Source: Xenophilus sp. AP218F (GTDB taxonomy: Bacteria > Pseudomonadota > Gammaproteobacteria > Burkholderiales > Chromobacteriaceae). From it: a stretch of 64,000 nt of DNA. The position numbers were made by a program, and so were the translations under genes. Location: contig NJIE01000009.1 in NCBI GenBank assembly GCA_002213445.1, positions 62,001 to 126,000 of the forward strand. Reading direction: 5' to 3'. The notes beneath the pieces are model-generated. The model was not told the origin of the DNA and did not search any database. It worked only from the letters and a program-made list of their open reading frames with translations. How positions within the stretch are numbered: the stretch's first letter is position 1; every line of letters begins with the position of its first letter. Below are positions 9,198-18,276 of the stretch, one piece after another.

Positions 9198-10859
9198 TCA
9201 CAAACGATACACCGCCTCTACCCGATTGCCGCGCCCCGAATAGCGCAGGCTGACGCATAGCCGGCGCGCCGATTCCATGCCCCGGCCGCCGACAGCCTGA
9301 TGATCGAATCCCGCGCCGCTGTCTTCCAGCACCAGGCGCGCCACTTCGCCCTCCGCCTCCCGGCATCGCTCCAGGGCAAGATCGATCCTGCCTTGCGTCA
9401 GCGTCTGCAAGCGCTCGCGCCGCAGGCTGAAATAGCGCGCATAGCCATCCGGTTGCGACTTGAGCGCCGAGTCCAGCTGCAAGATGCCGTGATCCAGCGC
9501 ATTGCCGAACAGCTCCGCGGCGATCCGCAACATGTCCCGGAACGCAGAACCGTCAAAGCCCAGCTGATTGAGCCAGCCCACCAGCGTCGGCATCGCCAGA
9601 TCCTGGCGCAAGGATTCGGCATCGAAGCTCAGGCTGACCCGCCACTGCGTCGGCAGCCCCCGGTTCTGGCGCGTCGGCGGGCGGCGCGCCGGCTCGGCCG
9701 GGGCGATGCCCGCATCGCCCAGGCGCACCACGCCCAGCGAAATGTCGTCGTGGCGCGGCGCGTCGCCGCAATGGCGCAAGCAGGCGTCGCGCACCGCCTC
9801 CAGCGCTGACGGGCAAGGAGGCCGCAGGGCCGCCAGCACCCCATCCAGCCCGAACTGCCGGCCGCTGGCGTTCATCGCCTCGGTCAAGCCGTCTGAGCAC
9901 AGGACCAAGTGGCCGGGGCGATCCCAGAAATACAACTCGGTTTCGCAGAGAAAATCGGCTGGCGGCAAGATGCCCAGCGGCGGATGGCGGGATACCCACT
10001 GCCTCAGCAAGGCGCCGTCGTCGCCGCTGAAGATGACGCAGGGGATGCCGCCGTTCCAGATTTCCACGCAACCCAGCTCGTAGTCGATCATCGCCAGCGC
10101 CGCCGCCACGAAACGGCCGACCGGCAGCAGCCGGTTGAGCTTGGCGTTGATTTCCTGAGCCAGCGTCTCCAGCGGAAAGCCGCGGCCGACCATGGCGTGA
10201 AACACGTCCACCGCCGGCAAGCCGGCCAGCGCCGCGGCCAGGCCGTGGCCGGTGCTGTCCGCCAGCATCAGGAACAGCTGGCCGCCCGGCGAATACGCGC
10301 AGGCCAGCACGTCGCCGCTGAACTGTTCGGCCGGCTCCAGCCAGTTGTTTCCTCCCGGCCACTGCCGCCCTTCGCCGCCGACGATGCTGTCCAGCACGTG
10401 CCTGGCGAACTGCTGCTCGCGTTCATTGTTGTAGAAGTAATCCAGCAGCTGCTTGCCGGAATCCGCCAGCCGGCGCTGCATGTCGCTGATGCGCTGCATG
10501 ACCCGCACCTTGGCGGCCAGCATGACCAGATTGACCGGCTTGGACAGATAATCGTCGCCGCCTTCGTCCAGGCTGTTGATATGCGACGCGTCGTCGCTAC
10601 GCGCGCTGAGAAAGATGATGGGCAGCCAGCGCTCGCCGCACAGCTGGCGTATCCGGCGCGTCGCCTCCAGCCCATCCATCACCGGCATCATCACGTCCAT
10701 CAGGATCATGTCCGGCAGCTGTTGGCGACAATACGCCACCGCCTCCTCGCCGTTGGCCGCGTACGCCACCTGATGCCCCATTTCTTCGATCACCAGCCCC
10801 ATCAGCAGGCGGGTGGTTTCGACATCCTCGGCGATCAGAATGGTGAAGCTGCGCGGCAT
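9198..10859 (-). CDS. response regulator with PP2C/SpoIIE phosphatase and HATPase (HsbR-like partner-switch protein)
   Basis: The 553-residue protein has three parts. A receiver domain comes first (about 1-120, phospho-acceptor D55 in LMDVMMPVMDG). A PP2C-type serine phosphatase follows (about 165-375, metal-binding patterns FSGDVLA, LADSTGHG, SDGLTEA and RHDDISLGV). A GHKL ATPase of the anti-sigma kinase type is C-terminal (about 410-553, AELFGNALDHG and ESARRLC). This architecture is that of HsbR in Pseudomonas aeruginosa, which sets the phosphorylation state of an anti-anti-sigma factor. No STAS-domain partner gene is present here, so the target must lie elsewhere. It precedes and probably is translationally coupled to the hybrid kinase gene. 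Confidence 0.9.
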   Translation of the reverse strand: MPRSFTILIAEDVETTRLLMGLVIEEMGHQVAYAANGEEAVAYCRQQLPDMILMDVMMPVMDGLEATRRIRQLCGERWLPIIFLSARSDDASHINSLDEGGDDYLSKPVNLVMLAAKVRVMQRISDMQRRLADSGKQLLDYFYNNEREQQFARHVLDSIVGGEGRQWPGGNNWLEPAEQFSGDVLACAYSPGGQLFLMLADSTGHGLAAALAGLPAVDVFHAMVGRGFPLETLAQEINAKLNRLLPVGRFVAAALAMIDYELGCVEIWNGGIPCVIFSGDDGALLRQWVSRHPPLGILPPADFLCETELYFWDRPGHLVLCSDGLTEAMNASGRQFGLDGVLAALRPPCPSALEAVRDACLRHCGDAPRHDDISLGVVRLGDAGIAPAEPARRPPTRQNRGLPTQWRVSLSFDAESLRQDLAMPTLVGWLNQLGFDGSAFRDMLRIAAELFGNALDHGILQLDSALKSQPDGYARYFSLRRERLQTLTQGRIDLALERCREAEGEVARLVLEDSGAGFDHQAVGGRGMESARRLCVSLRYSGRGNRVEAVYRL

Positions 10860-10995
10860 GGCGGACTCTCTCGATAGGCGGAAAAACGGCTTGCCCCGGC
10901 AGCGCGGGCTTGCGCCCCAGGCAGCCTCTCAACGACCGGATGCCGTCGCGGCGCCAGCCAGGTGGATGGCGGTTCGCCGCCACGGCCAGGCCAAC

Positions 10996-11042
10996 CGCTT
11001 GGCATGCCAGCTTGCTGTTAGATATGGCCCACATGCCAAGCG
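10996..11042. promoter_or_regulatory. 11-bp inverted repeat between divergent signalling genes
   Basis: CGCTTGGCATG (10996-11006) and CATGCCAAGCG (11032-11042) are perfect inverted repeats separated by 25 bases. They lie in the roughly 330-base gap between the REC-PP2C gene (start 10859) and the MHYT kinase gene (start 11189). Each arm holds a TTGGCA that could act as a -35. A GATATG/TAGATA -10-like sequence lies between them on the plus strand. Nearer the kinase start, AAAATGAC occurs twice 12 bases apart (11119-11138). An operator or hairpin role is inferred; nothing else is recognisable in the gap. Confidence 0.4.
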
Positions 11043-11188
11043 CTGTCAAACCCGCGCGCCGGCGCGGCTTGCGGCCGGAATCGCGCGTTTGGCCAGCAAT
11101 CCTGCGGCGGCGCGACTAAAATGACTCACAAAATGACAATAAAATCAATCGGATAGTGCAGATTAGTACAATGCTTTGGGAGCAGCGC

Positions 11189-14100
11189 ATGCTTGGATCG
11201 TTCTTCATCTACGACGCATCACCGTCCCTGGCCATGCAGACCAGCTACAACCCATGGCTGGTGGCCCTGTCGCTGCTCATCGCCATCCTCACCTCCGGCC
11301 TGGGCTTGCAAATCGCCGGCATCGCCCGCCAGGCGCGAGAGCGTTGGCTGCGCCAGGCCGCGCTGCTCTCGGGCTCGATTTCCATGGGCGGCGGCATCTG
11401 GGCGATGCACTTCATCGGCATGCTGGCGTTTTCCATCTGCAGCGCCGTCCAGTACGCCTTCCTGCCCACGCTGCTGTCCATGACGCCGGCCATCTTCGCA
11501 TCCTGGATCGCGCTGCGCATGCTGGCGCAAGAAAGAATCCGCACAAGCCAGCTGCTGGCCGGCGGCGCGCTGATGGGTTGCGGCATCGGCGTCATGCACT
11601 ACAGCGGCATGGCGGCGCTGCGGATGGCCCCGCTGCTGCGCTACGACCCGTTCTGGTTCGCCGCGTCGATCGCTGTCGCCATCGCGCTCAGCACCGCGGC
11701 GCTGTGGATACGCTACGGCCTGCGCCGCGTCAGCCTGGATGGCGCGGTCAGCCTGGGCCTCAGCAGCGTGGTGATGGCCGGCGCCATCGCCGGCAGCCAT
11801 TACTTCGGCATGACCGCGGCGCGCTTCATCGGCGCTGAGCAGCCGGGCTTTCAGCCCTCCTACAACGAAGCGGGCTACCTGGCGCTGGCCATCGCCCTGC
11901 TGGTGGCCGCGCTGGGCAGCCTGGTGATGGGCGGCAACATCCTGCTGCGCTATCGTCCGCTGTATCTGAGAAGCCAGGCCAGCGAGGCCAAATTGCAAGC
12001 CATCCTCGACACTACGCTGGACGGCATGATCACGATAGACGCCAAGGGCACGATCTTGACCGTCAATCCGGCCGTCGAGCGTTTCTTCGGCTGGCAAGCG
12101 GCCGAGCTGCAAGGCCAGAACATCAAGACGCTGATGCCGGAGCCCTACCGTTCCGAGCACGACGGCTACCTGCTCAAGCATCAGCTGACCGGCGTCGCCA
12201 AGATGATGGGAGCGGAGCGCGAGGTGACGGCGCAACACCGCGACGGCAGCCTGCTGCCGATCTGCCTGACGGTGGGTAAGGCCGCCTTGCCCGACCAAAC
12301 CCTGTACGTCGGCGTGATTCGCGACATCAGCGGCCGCAAGCTGATGGAGCGCGAGCTGGCCGCCAGCGAACAGCAGTTCCGCTCGCTGATCGGCAACATT
12401 CCCGGCGTCACCTTCCGCAGCCTCGCCCAGGAGCCCTGGCTGAAAATCTTCATCAGCGGCGCCATCGAAAAACTCTGCGGCTGGCCGGCTCAGGTATTTC
12501 TCAACGGCAGCCTGACGCTGTTCGACCTCGCGCATCCGGACGACCGAGAGCCGATCCGCTGGAGCGTCAAGCAGGCCATGCAGCAGCAGCGCACCTACGT
12601 CATCGAATATCGCATCCGCTGCAAGGACGGCAGCGAACGCTGGGTATCGGAAAGCGGTTGCGGCGTCTTCGACGACAATAAACAGGCCATGCTGATCGAC
12701 GGCGTGATACTGGACATCACAGAAACCAAGCGCCGGCGCGCCGAGCTGGAAGGCACGGTGCACGCCATCAGCCGCGCCATGGCGATGGCGGAATTCGACC
12801 TGGACGGCCACATCCGCCACGCCAACCAGCAATTCCTGAAACTGACCGGCTATCGGCTGAACGAACTGATCGGCCAGCACCATTCGCTGTTCTGCCTGGC
12901 GGGAGAACAGGAATCGGTCGACAATCAGGAGTTGTGGCAAGCCTTGCGCAAGGGCCTGTTCCGCAGCGGCGAATTCTGCCGCCGGACCAAGGACGGCTCG
13001 CTGATCTGGATTCAGGCCTACTACAACCCCATCCTGGGCGCGGATGGGCGGCCATGCAAAGTCATCAAGCTGGCGGCCGATCTCACCGAGCGCAAGCTGA
13101 TCGAGATCGATCTGGTGGAGGCCAAAAACCGCGCGGAAGCGGCCACTGCCTCCAAAAGCGCCTTCCTCGCCCACATGAGCCACGAGATACGCACGCCGAT
13201 GAACGCCATCATCGGCTACGCCCAGCTGCTGCTGGAAACGCAGCTGGACGCCCAGCAGAGACAGCATCTGGAAATCGTCCACCAGTCGGCCGACAACCTC
13301 CTGGGCTTGCTCAACGACATCCTGGACACCGCCAAGCTGGAACACGGCTCGATAGAGCTGGACATCCAGCCCTTCTCCCTGCGCGAGCTGTGCCAGCAAA
13401 CGCTGGATACCCTGCGCCTGGGCGCGGAAAGCAAGGGTCTGAAGCTGACGCTGGATTACCCCTCGCAGCTGGGAGACATCTTCCAGGGCGACGCCTACCG
13501 GCTGCGGCAAATCCTGCTCAACCTGCTGGGCAACGCCATCAAGTTTACCGAGCGAGGCGAGGTGAGCCTTGCCGTGTCGCGCGCCGCGCCGTGGCTGACG
13601 CTGGCCGTGCGCGACAGCGGCATCGGCATGAGCCCGCAGACGCTGAACAAGATTTTCCAACCCTTCGCCCAGGCCGACGCCTCCACCGCGCAACGCTTCG
13701 GCGGCACCGGCCTCGGGACCACGATTGCCCGGCAACTGGCGGAACGGATGGAAGGCAGGATCGAAGTGGAAAGCGAGCTGGGCAAGGGCAGCGTGTTCAA
13801 GGTTATCCTGCCGCTGCAGCGCGGCGAGCTGCCGCCCAAGCACATCCGCAGCCCCTCCGGCGGTTTGCCGATGCCGCCGCTGGACATTCTGATCGTCGAC
13901 GATGTGCCGCAGAATCTGAACCTGCTGCAAATCCTGCTCAAACGCAGAGGCCATCACACCAGCCTGGCGGTCAATGGCCAACAGGCGCTGGAACAGACGC
14001 GGCACCATCAATTCGATCTGGTGCTGATGGACGTGCAGATGCCGGAAATGGACGGTTTGACCGCCTGCCGCCTGATCCGGGAGGGCGAAAACAAACGGCA

Positions 14101-14254
14101 AGCGCCGCCGGTGCCCATCATCGCGCTGACCGCCAGCGTGCAGCAGGAGGACAAGCTGGCGGCGCTGGAGGCCGGCATGAGCGGCTTCGCCTCCAAGCCG
14201 ATCAATGTGCTGGAACTGGAGGCGGAGATCGCCCGCGTGCTGGACTTCGCCTGA
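11189..14254 (+). CDS. MHYT-domain hybrid sensor kinase (MHYT, PAS, HisKA, HATPase, REC)
   Basis: The N-terminal membrane sensor shows the three MHYT motifs: WAMHFIGMLAF, GVMHYSGMAAL and AGSHYFGMTAA. The His/Met residues are thought to bind copper and sense a diatomic gas. At least three PAS segments follow, the first FixL-like (ILDTTLDGMITIDAKG). Next come a HisKA domain with H665 (HMSHEIRTPMNAI), an ATPase domain and a C-terminal receiver with D948 (VLMDVQMPEMDG). The ATG at 11189 was chosen because GGGAG lies six bases upstream and MHYT proteins start close to their first helix; a GTG at 11156 would add 11 residues. From this start the protein has 1021 residues. It is divergent from the HsbR-like gene. 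Confidence 0.9.
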   Translation: MLGSFFIYDASPSLAMQTSYNPWLVALSLLIAILTSGLGLQIAGIARQARERWLRQAALLSGSISMGGGIWAMHFIGMLAFSICSAVQYAFLPTLLSMTPAIFASWIALRMLAQERIRTSQLLAGGALMGCGIGVMHYSGMAALRMAPLLRYDPFWFAASIAVAIALSTAALWIRYGLRRVSLDGAVSLGLSSVVMAGAIAGSHYFGMTAARFIGAEQPGFQPSYNEAGYLALAIALLVAALGSLVMGGNILLRYRPLYLRSQASEAKLQAILDTTLDGMITIDAKGTILTVNPAVERFFGWQAAELQGQNIKTLMPEPYRSEHDGYLLKHQLTGVAKMMGAEREVTAQHRDGSLLPICLTVGKAALPDQTLYVGVIRDISGRKLMERELAASEQQFRSLIGNIPGVTFRSLAQEPWLKIFISGAIEKLCGWPAQVFLNGSLTLFDLAHPDDREPIRWSVKQAMQQQRTYVIEYRIRCKDGSERWVSESGCGVFDDNKQAMLIDGVILDITETKRRRAELEGTVHAISRAMAMAEFDLDGHIRHANQQFLKLTGYRLNELIGQHHSLFCLAGEQESVDNQELWQALRKGLFRSGEFCRRTKDGSLIWIQAYYNPILGADGRPCKVIKLAADLTERKLIEIDLVEAKNRAEAATASKSAFLAHMSHEIRTPMNAIIGYAQLLLETQLDAQQRQHLEIVHQSADNLLGLLNDILDTAKLEHGSIELDIQPFSLRELCQQTLDTLRLGAESKGLKLTLDYPSQLGDIFQGDAYRLRQILLNLLGNAIKFTERGEVSLAVSRAAPWLTLAVRDSGIGMSPQTLNKIFQPFAQADASTAQRFGGTGLGTTIARQLAERMEGRIEVESELGKGSVFKVILPLQRGELPPKHIRSPSGGLPMPPLDILIVDDVPQNLNLLQILLKRRGHHTSLAVNGQQALEQTRHHQFDLVLMDVQMPEMDGLTACRLIREGENKRQAPPVPIIALTASVQQEDKLAALEAGMSGFASKPINVLELEAEIARVLDFA

Positions 14255-14272
14255 CCCGCCGCCTCGCAAAGC

Positions 14273-14304
14273 AAACAGCCCTTGAGCGACTCAAGGGCTG
14301 TTTT
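14273..14304. terminator. bidirectional intrinsic terminator
   Basis: AACAGCCCTTGAG-CGA-CTCAAGGGCTGTT is a 13-base perfect stem followed by TT and preceded by A residues. It sits between the convergent MHYT kinase and EAL-HDOD genes. Confidence 0.9.
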
Positions 14305-14327
14305 CATGTCGGCGCGCGGCGCGGGCG

Positions 14328-15746
14328 TCAGACGGAATCGACGTTGTTGTTCACCTCGCTGTCGCGCAACACCACCTGCGCCCACACCACGGCGTCCAGA
14401 TAATACTGGTTGACCAGCTCGAGATCGAAATCCAGCACCCTGGCCTGCGCCTCGATCCGCGCGTTGTCGCCTTGCTCGCAAGCCAGCCCCAGGGCGAGGT
14501 ACGGCGCGAAGATGCCGCGTTGCTCGATCACCGCCTCGCGCACCGGCGACGCCAGCTCCAGCGGATCCAGCACGTCTGGGAAAGGCACGCCCAGCAATAC
14601 GTCCAGCAGCGAGAACATGCCGGTCAGAAACAGATGTTCCGACTCCACCTTGTTGCCGCGATAGCCGCCCAGCTTCTCCAGAAAGCGCGCGCGAATCAGC
14701 GATTTTTCCAGAATCGCCACCGCGGTGCCGTCCTCCTTGCGCGACGTGAACAGCAGCATGGACAGCCACTTGAACAAGGTTTCCCGTCCCAGCAGCAGCA
14801 GGGTTTCCTCTATGGTCTGCACCTTGCGCGCCAGGCCGTGCACCGGCGAATTGATGAAGCGCAACAGCTTGAACAGCAGCACGGAGTCCAGCTTGAACTG
14901 GGCCTCCACTTCCTTGGGGTCGGCGTTGGCGCGCAACAGGCGCATGATTTGCAGCACCCGGGTCTGGCTGGCGTCCACCTTGCCGCCCTCCAGCGCATTG
15001 CCGGTGGTGACGAAAGGGCCGTGGAACAGGGCGAAACGGTTGTGGCCCGGCGCGCGCAGACAGACGTCCACATCCTCCGCGGTGCCGATATTGCGCGCCA
15101 TCCAGCGGGCATTGGGATAGCGGCGCGGCAGCTGATCCAGAATCGGCGCCAGCACCCGGGTGGACGGCGCGGCGAAATCCAGCACCATGAACTCCACCCG
15201 GCTGAACAACTCGGGCTGCATCGCCGCCGGCAACTGGGATGAATCATAAGCCGCCGGCTCCACGGCGAAGCGCATGCCCTGCTTGCGCAAGGCGTCCAGT
15301 TGCGCCAGCAGGGCATCGCCTACCGGAAAGCCGGCGACCGGCTCCAGCACGAAGATCACGCTATTGGCCGGCATGCTCTGCAACAGCGGTTCGTTCAAGG
15401 CGGTGATGGCGATATGGACGAAGGCGCGGCGGAAGGCCAGCAGACGGAAGATATCCATGTTCTGGAGGGTGCTGAGCAGCAGGCGGTCGAACTCCGGCTG
15501 CTTGCCGCCCTCCGGATGATGCCTGCCCTGCCGCACGAAAAAATCATAGGCGACGACGCGCAATTGCCTATCCATCACCGGCTGGTGCGAAACGAAGCCC
15601 AGCGTCGCCGGCAGCTCCCCCAGTTCCAGCGGTTCGGGCGCGCGCGGCTCGGCCGCCGCCTCCGGCGCGGGCTCGACGGCTGGCGCCGCCTCCTCCGCCG
15701 TTTTCTTCAATCGCCCCGTCAGTCCATCAAGCAAGCTTTTCAGCAT
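14328..15746 (-). CDS. EAL-like plus HDOD signalling protein (catalytically degenerate EAL)
   Basis: This 472-residue protein has an Ala/Pro/Glu-rich N-terminal linker (about 15-45), an EAL-fold region (about 50-260) and a HDOD domain (about 265-460). The EAL signature motif is replaced by AYDFFVR and other metal ligands are not evident, so it is unlikely to hydrolyse cyclic-di-GMP and more likely acts as a binding or scaffold protein. The combination is that of the YuxH/CdgJ group, which affects motility and biofilm in several bacteria. The start ATG gives MLKSLLDGLTGRLKK. It is a single gene between two other minus-strand genes and has a terminator after it. Confidence 0.85.
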   Translation of the reverse strand: MLKSLLDGLTGRLKKTAEEAAPAVEPAPEAAAEPRAPEPLELGELPATLGFVSHQPVMDRQLRVVAYDFFVRQGRHHPEGGKQPEFDRLLLSTLQNMDIFRLLAFRRAFVHIAITALNEPLLQSMPANSVIFVLEPVAGFPVGDALLAQLDALRKQGMRFAVEPAAYDSSQLPAAMQPELFSRVEFMVLDFAAPSTRVLAPILDQLPRRYPNARWMARNIGTAEDVDVCLRAPGHNRFALFHGPFVTTGNALEGGKVDASQTRVLQIMRLLRANADPKEVEAQFKLDSVLLFKLLRFINSPVHGLARKVQTIEETLLLLGRETLFKWLSMLLFTSRKEDGTAVAILEKSLIRARFLEKLGGYRGNKVESEHLFLTGMFSLLDVLLGVPFPDVLDPLELASPVREAVIEQRGIFAPYLALGLACEQGDNARIEAQARVLDFDLELVNQYYLDAVVWAQVVLRDSEVNNNVDSV

Positions 15747-15806
15747 GGTGATATCCCAGAGTCGCGCCGGATCCGGGCCGGCATCTATCTTAGCTATCTT
15801 AACAGT

Positions 15807-16907
15807 CTAGCTGATGCGGCCAGCAATTCTTGGCGTTTCCACCCGCGCGTCGCCGCATTGGGCGCGGTGACGCAAAGCATGGTCGATCAACACCAGCGCC
15901 AGCATCGCCTCGGCGATGGGCGTGGCGCGAATGCCGACGCAAGGGTCGTGGCGGCCGTGGGTTTCCATCATCACCGCCTCGCCCTGCCTGTTGATGGAGC
16001 GGCGCGGCTGGGCGATTGAAGACGTCGGCTTGATGGCGATGGAGACTTCGATGTCCTGGCCGGTGGAAATGCCGCCCAGCACGCCGCCGGCGTGATTGCT
16101 GGCGAAACCGTCCGGCGTCAGCTCGTCGCCGTGCTCGCTGCCCTTCTGGACGACGCAGCCGAAGCCCGCCCCGATTTCCACGCCCTTGACCGCGTTGATG
16201 CTCATCATGGCGTGGGCGATGTCGGCGTCCAGTCGGTCGAACACCGGCTCGCCCCAACCCACCGGCACGTTCTCGGCCACCACCCGCAACCGCGCGCCTA
16301 TCGAATCCAGGCTCTTGCGGATGCTGTCCATATACGTCTCCAGCCGCGGCACCACGTCGGGGTCGGCGCTGAAGAAGGGGTTGGCGCTGACGTGCTCCCA
16401 GCTCTTGAACGGGATGTGCACCTCGCCGATCTGCGTCATGTGGCCGCGGATGACGATGCCGTAGCGCTCGTTCAGCCATTTCTTGGCGATGGCCCCGGCC
16501 GCCACCCGCGCCGCGGTTTCGCGCGCGGAGGAGCGGCCGCCGCCGCGCGGGTCGCGCACGCCGTACTTGTGCCAGTAGCAATAGTCGGCATGGCCCGGGC
16601 GGAAGGTGTCGGCGATATTGCCGTAGTCGCGCGAGCGCTGGTCGGTGTTGCGGATCAACAGCGCGATAGGCGTGCCGGTGGTTTTGCCTTCGTACACGCC
16701 GGACAGGATTTCCACCGCGTCCGGCTCACGCCGTTGGGTGACGTGGCGGCTGGTGCCCGGCTTGCGCCGGTCCAGATCCGCCTGGATGTCGGCCTCGCAC
16801 AGCGCCAGCCCCGGCGGGCAGCCGTCCACCACGCAGCCTATCGCCGGCCCGTGGCTCTCGCCGAATGAAGTTACCGAAAACAACAGGCCCATGCTATTGC
16901 CAGACAT
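15807..16907 (-). CDS. aroC: chorismate synthase
   Basis: AroC converts 5-enolpyruvylshikimate-3-phosphate to chorismate using reduced FMN, the last step of the shared aromatic pathway. The 366-residue length is normal. The family signatures are present: [18 protein letters not shown] near the N-terminus, [14 protein letters not shown] and [18 protein letters not shown] in the middle, and [18 protein letters not shown] near the C-terminus. A GGGGAAG Shine-Dalgarno precedes the ATG. It is followed by an unrelated gene on the same strand upstream, and no operon partner is evident. Confidence 0.98.
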   Translation of the reverse strand: MSGNSMGLLFSVTSFGESHGPAIGCVVDGCPPGLALCEADIQADLDRRKPGTSRHVTQRREPDAVEILSGVYEGKTTGTPIALLIRNTDQRSRDYGNIADTFRPGHADYCYWHKYGVRDPRGGGRSSARETAARVAAGAIAKKWLNERYGIVIRGHMTQIGEVHIPFKSWEHVSANPFFSADPDVVPRLETYMDSIRKSLDSIGARLRVVAENVPVGWGEPVFDRLDADIAHAMMSINAVKGVEIGAGFGCVVQKGSEHGDELTPDGFASNHAGGVLGGISTGQDIEVSIAIKPTSSIAQPRRSINRQGEAVMMETHGRHDPCVGIRATPIAEAMLALVLIDHALRHRAQCGDARVETPRIAGRIS

Positions 16908-16964
16908 CTTTGCTTCCCCAGTCTTTTATCATGATCGCCGTCGATAATAGCATGGGCCGCGCGG

Positions 16965-18167
16965 CTAGCCAGCGACGGCGTCCGGGGCCGCCCGGCAGGC
17001 TTCCTCGCCGCGCCGCAAGCGCTCGGCGCGACGCACCAGCGCCAGTCCCAGCAGGCAGGCGCCGGCCAGAGTCCACAGCAGCGCCGGTGCCGGCAAGGCC
17101 GCCAGCATCAGACCGGAGAGCACCGGATTGGCGGCGCTGCCGACAAAAGCCAGGCTGTGGGCGCCGTAATAACTGCCCTTGAGCGCCTCCGGTGCCAGCG
17201 CGTCGACGTACAGATACTCCGCCGGAATGATGATCACCTCCCCCAGCGTGAACACCGCCATCCAGGCGCACCAGGCGAACAGCGTTCCGGAGTGGGCGAA
17301 GCCCAGCATGGACGCCGCCAGCAACAGCGAGGACAGCGCGATCCAGCGCAACAGGTGCCGCTGCCGCATCCAGCGCCCCAGCGGGTATTGCAACGTCACC
17401 ACTACCAGCGCGTTGGTCAGGATCAAGGCCGACATCCAGCGCAGCACCGTGGCGTCGTCGTGCGTTTTCAGCAGGTACATCGACAGATAATCGGCGAAGC
17501 GGCCGTGCACCATATAGGCCAGCAGGCTGCCCAGGATGAACAGCAGCAGCACCCGGTCGCGCCCCAGCACGCGCAGCGTGGCGGCGAAGCCCGCCGGCCG
17601 CGCGCCGGCCGCCGCAGCCCGCCCCGGCAATCCACGCAACAGCGGCAGGCCGGACAGCAGCAGCGCGCTGGCCAGCCAGAACGGCCAGGCCGGGTCTTTT
17701 TCCATCAGCAAGCTGCCGATGAAGGGGCCGATGGCGAAGCCGATATTGACCAGCGTATAGCGCAGCGAGAACAGCCGGCCGCGCGAAGCCGGCGGCAACA
17801 GGTCGCTCAGCGCCGCCTTGGCGGCGATGCCGAACAGGGAGAACGCGCCCTCCACCAGCAGCAGGCCGCAAGCGGCCATGCCCACCCCGCTGCTGACGGG
17901 AATCAGCGCGAAACCGACCGCCACCAGCGACAGGGCCAGGCTCATCAGCCGGCGCCGGTTGAACCGATCCACCAGATAACCCAGATACAGGCTGGACAAC
18001 GTCGCGCTCAGCAACACCGCGCCCAGCAACAGCCCGATCTCGGCCGAGGCCAGCCCCAGCCGCCGCCCCAGGGTCAACACCAGCAAGGGCGCGACTACGG
18101 CGCGACCCACCGCCGTCAGCCAGGACAACGCCAGCAACTGCCCGATCCTGCGCCGGTTTTCATGCAT
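16965..18167 (-). CDS. MFS transporter, possible sugar or drug exporter
   Basis: This 400-residue protein has the twelve hydrophobic segments of the major facilitator superfamily and the loop motif GYLVDRFNRRRL after the second helix. The start is the ATG at 18167 (MHENRRRIGQLLALSW) with GGGAG upstream; an in-frame extension would run into the divergent promoter. It is divergent from a SgrR-type regulator gene. In Escherichia coli sgrR is divergent from sgrST-setA, where SetA is an MFS sugar exporter. A similar substrate is therefore possible but not shown. Confidence 0.8.
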   Translation of the reverse strand: MHENRRRIGQLLALSWLTAVGRAVVAPLLVLTLGRRLGLASAEIGLLLGAVLLSATLSSLYLGYLVDRFNRRRLMSLALSLVAVGFALIPVSSGVGMAACGLLLVEGAFSLFGIAAKAALSDLLPPASRGRLFSLRYTLVNIGFAIGPFIGSLLMEKDPAWPFWLASALLLSGLPLLRGLPGRAAAAGARPAGFAATLRVLGRDRVLLLFILGSLLAYMVHGRFADYLSMYLLKTHDDATVLRWMSALILTNALVVVTLQYPLGRWMRQRHLLRWIALSSLLLAASMLGFAHSGTLFAWCAWMAVFTLGEVIIIPAEYLYVDALAPEALKGSYYGAHSLAFVGSAANPVLSGLMLAALPAPALLWTLAGACLLGLALVRRAERLRRGEEACRAAPDAVAG

Positions 18168-18225
18168 GTTCCACTCCCGATCATCCCGATCAGGCCAGTA
18201 TCCCGAAGAAAGCAGAAGACAAAAA

Positions 18226-18267
18226 CGGATGAATGACATGAAAATAGCTTCCGCTTTTATTCATCCG
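18226..18267. promoter_or_regulatory. inverted repeat at the sgrR start, candidate operator
   Basis: CGGATGAAT (18226-18234) and ATTCATCCG (18259-18267) are a perfect nine-base inverted repeat 24 bases apart. They lie between the MFS start (18167) and the most probable sgrR start (18277). The inner sequence GAAAATAGC/GCTTTTATT is also nearly symmetrical. It overlaps two alternative sgrR ATGs (18229 and 18238), which argues for the later start if it is an operator. Autoregulation by SgrR is inferred. Confidence 0.4.
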
Positions 18268-18276
18268 GAACCCCGC

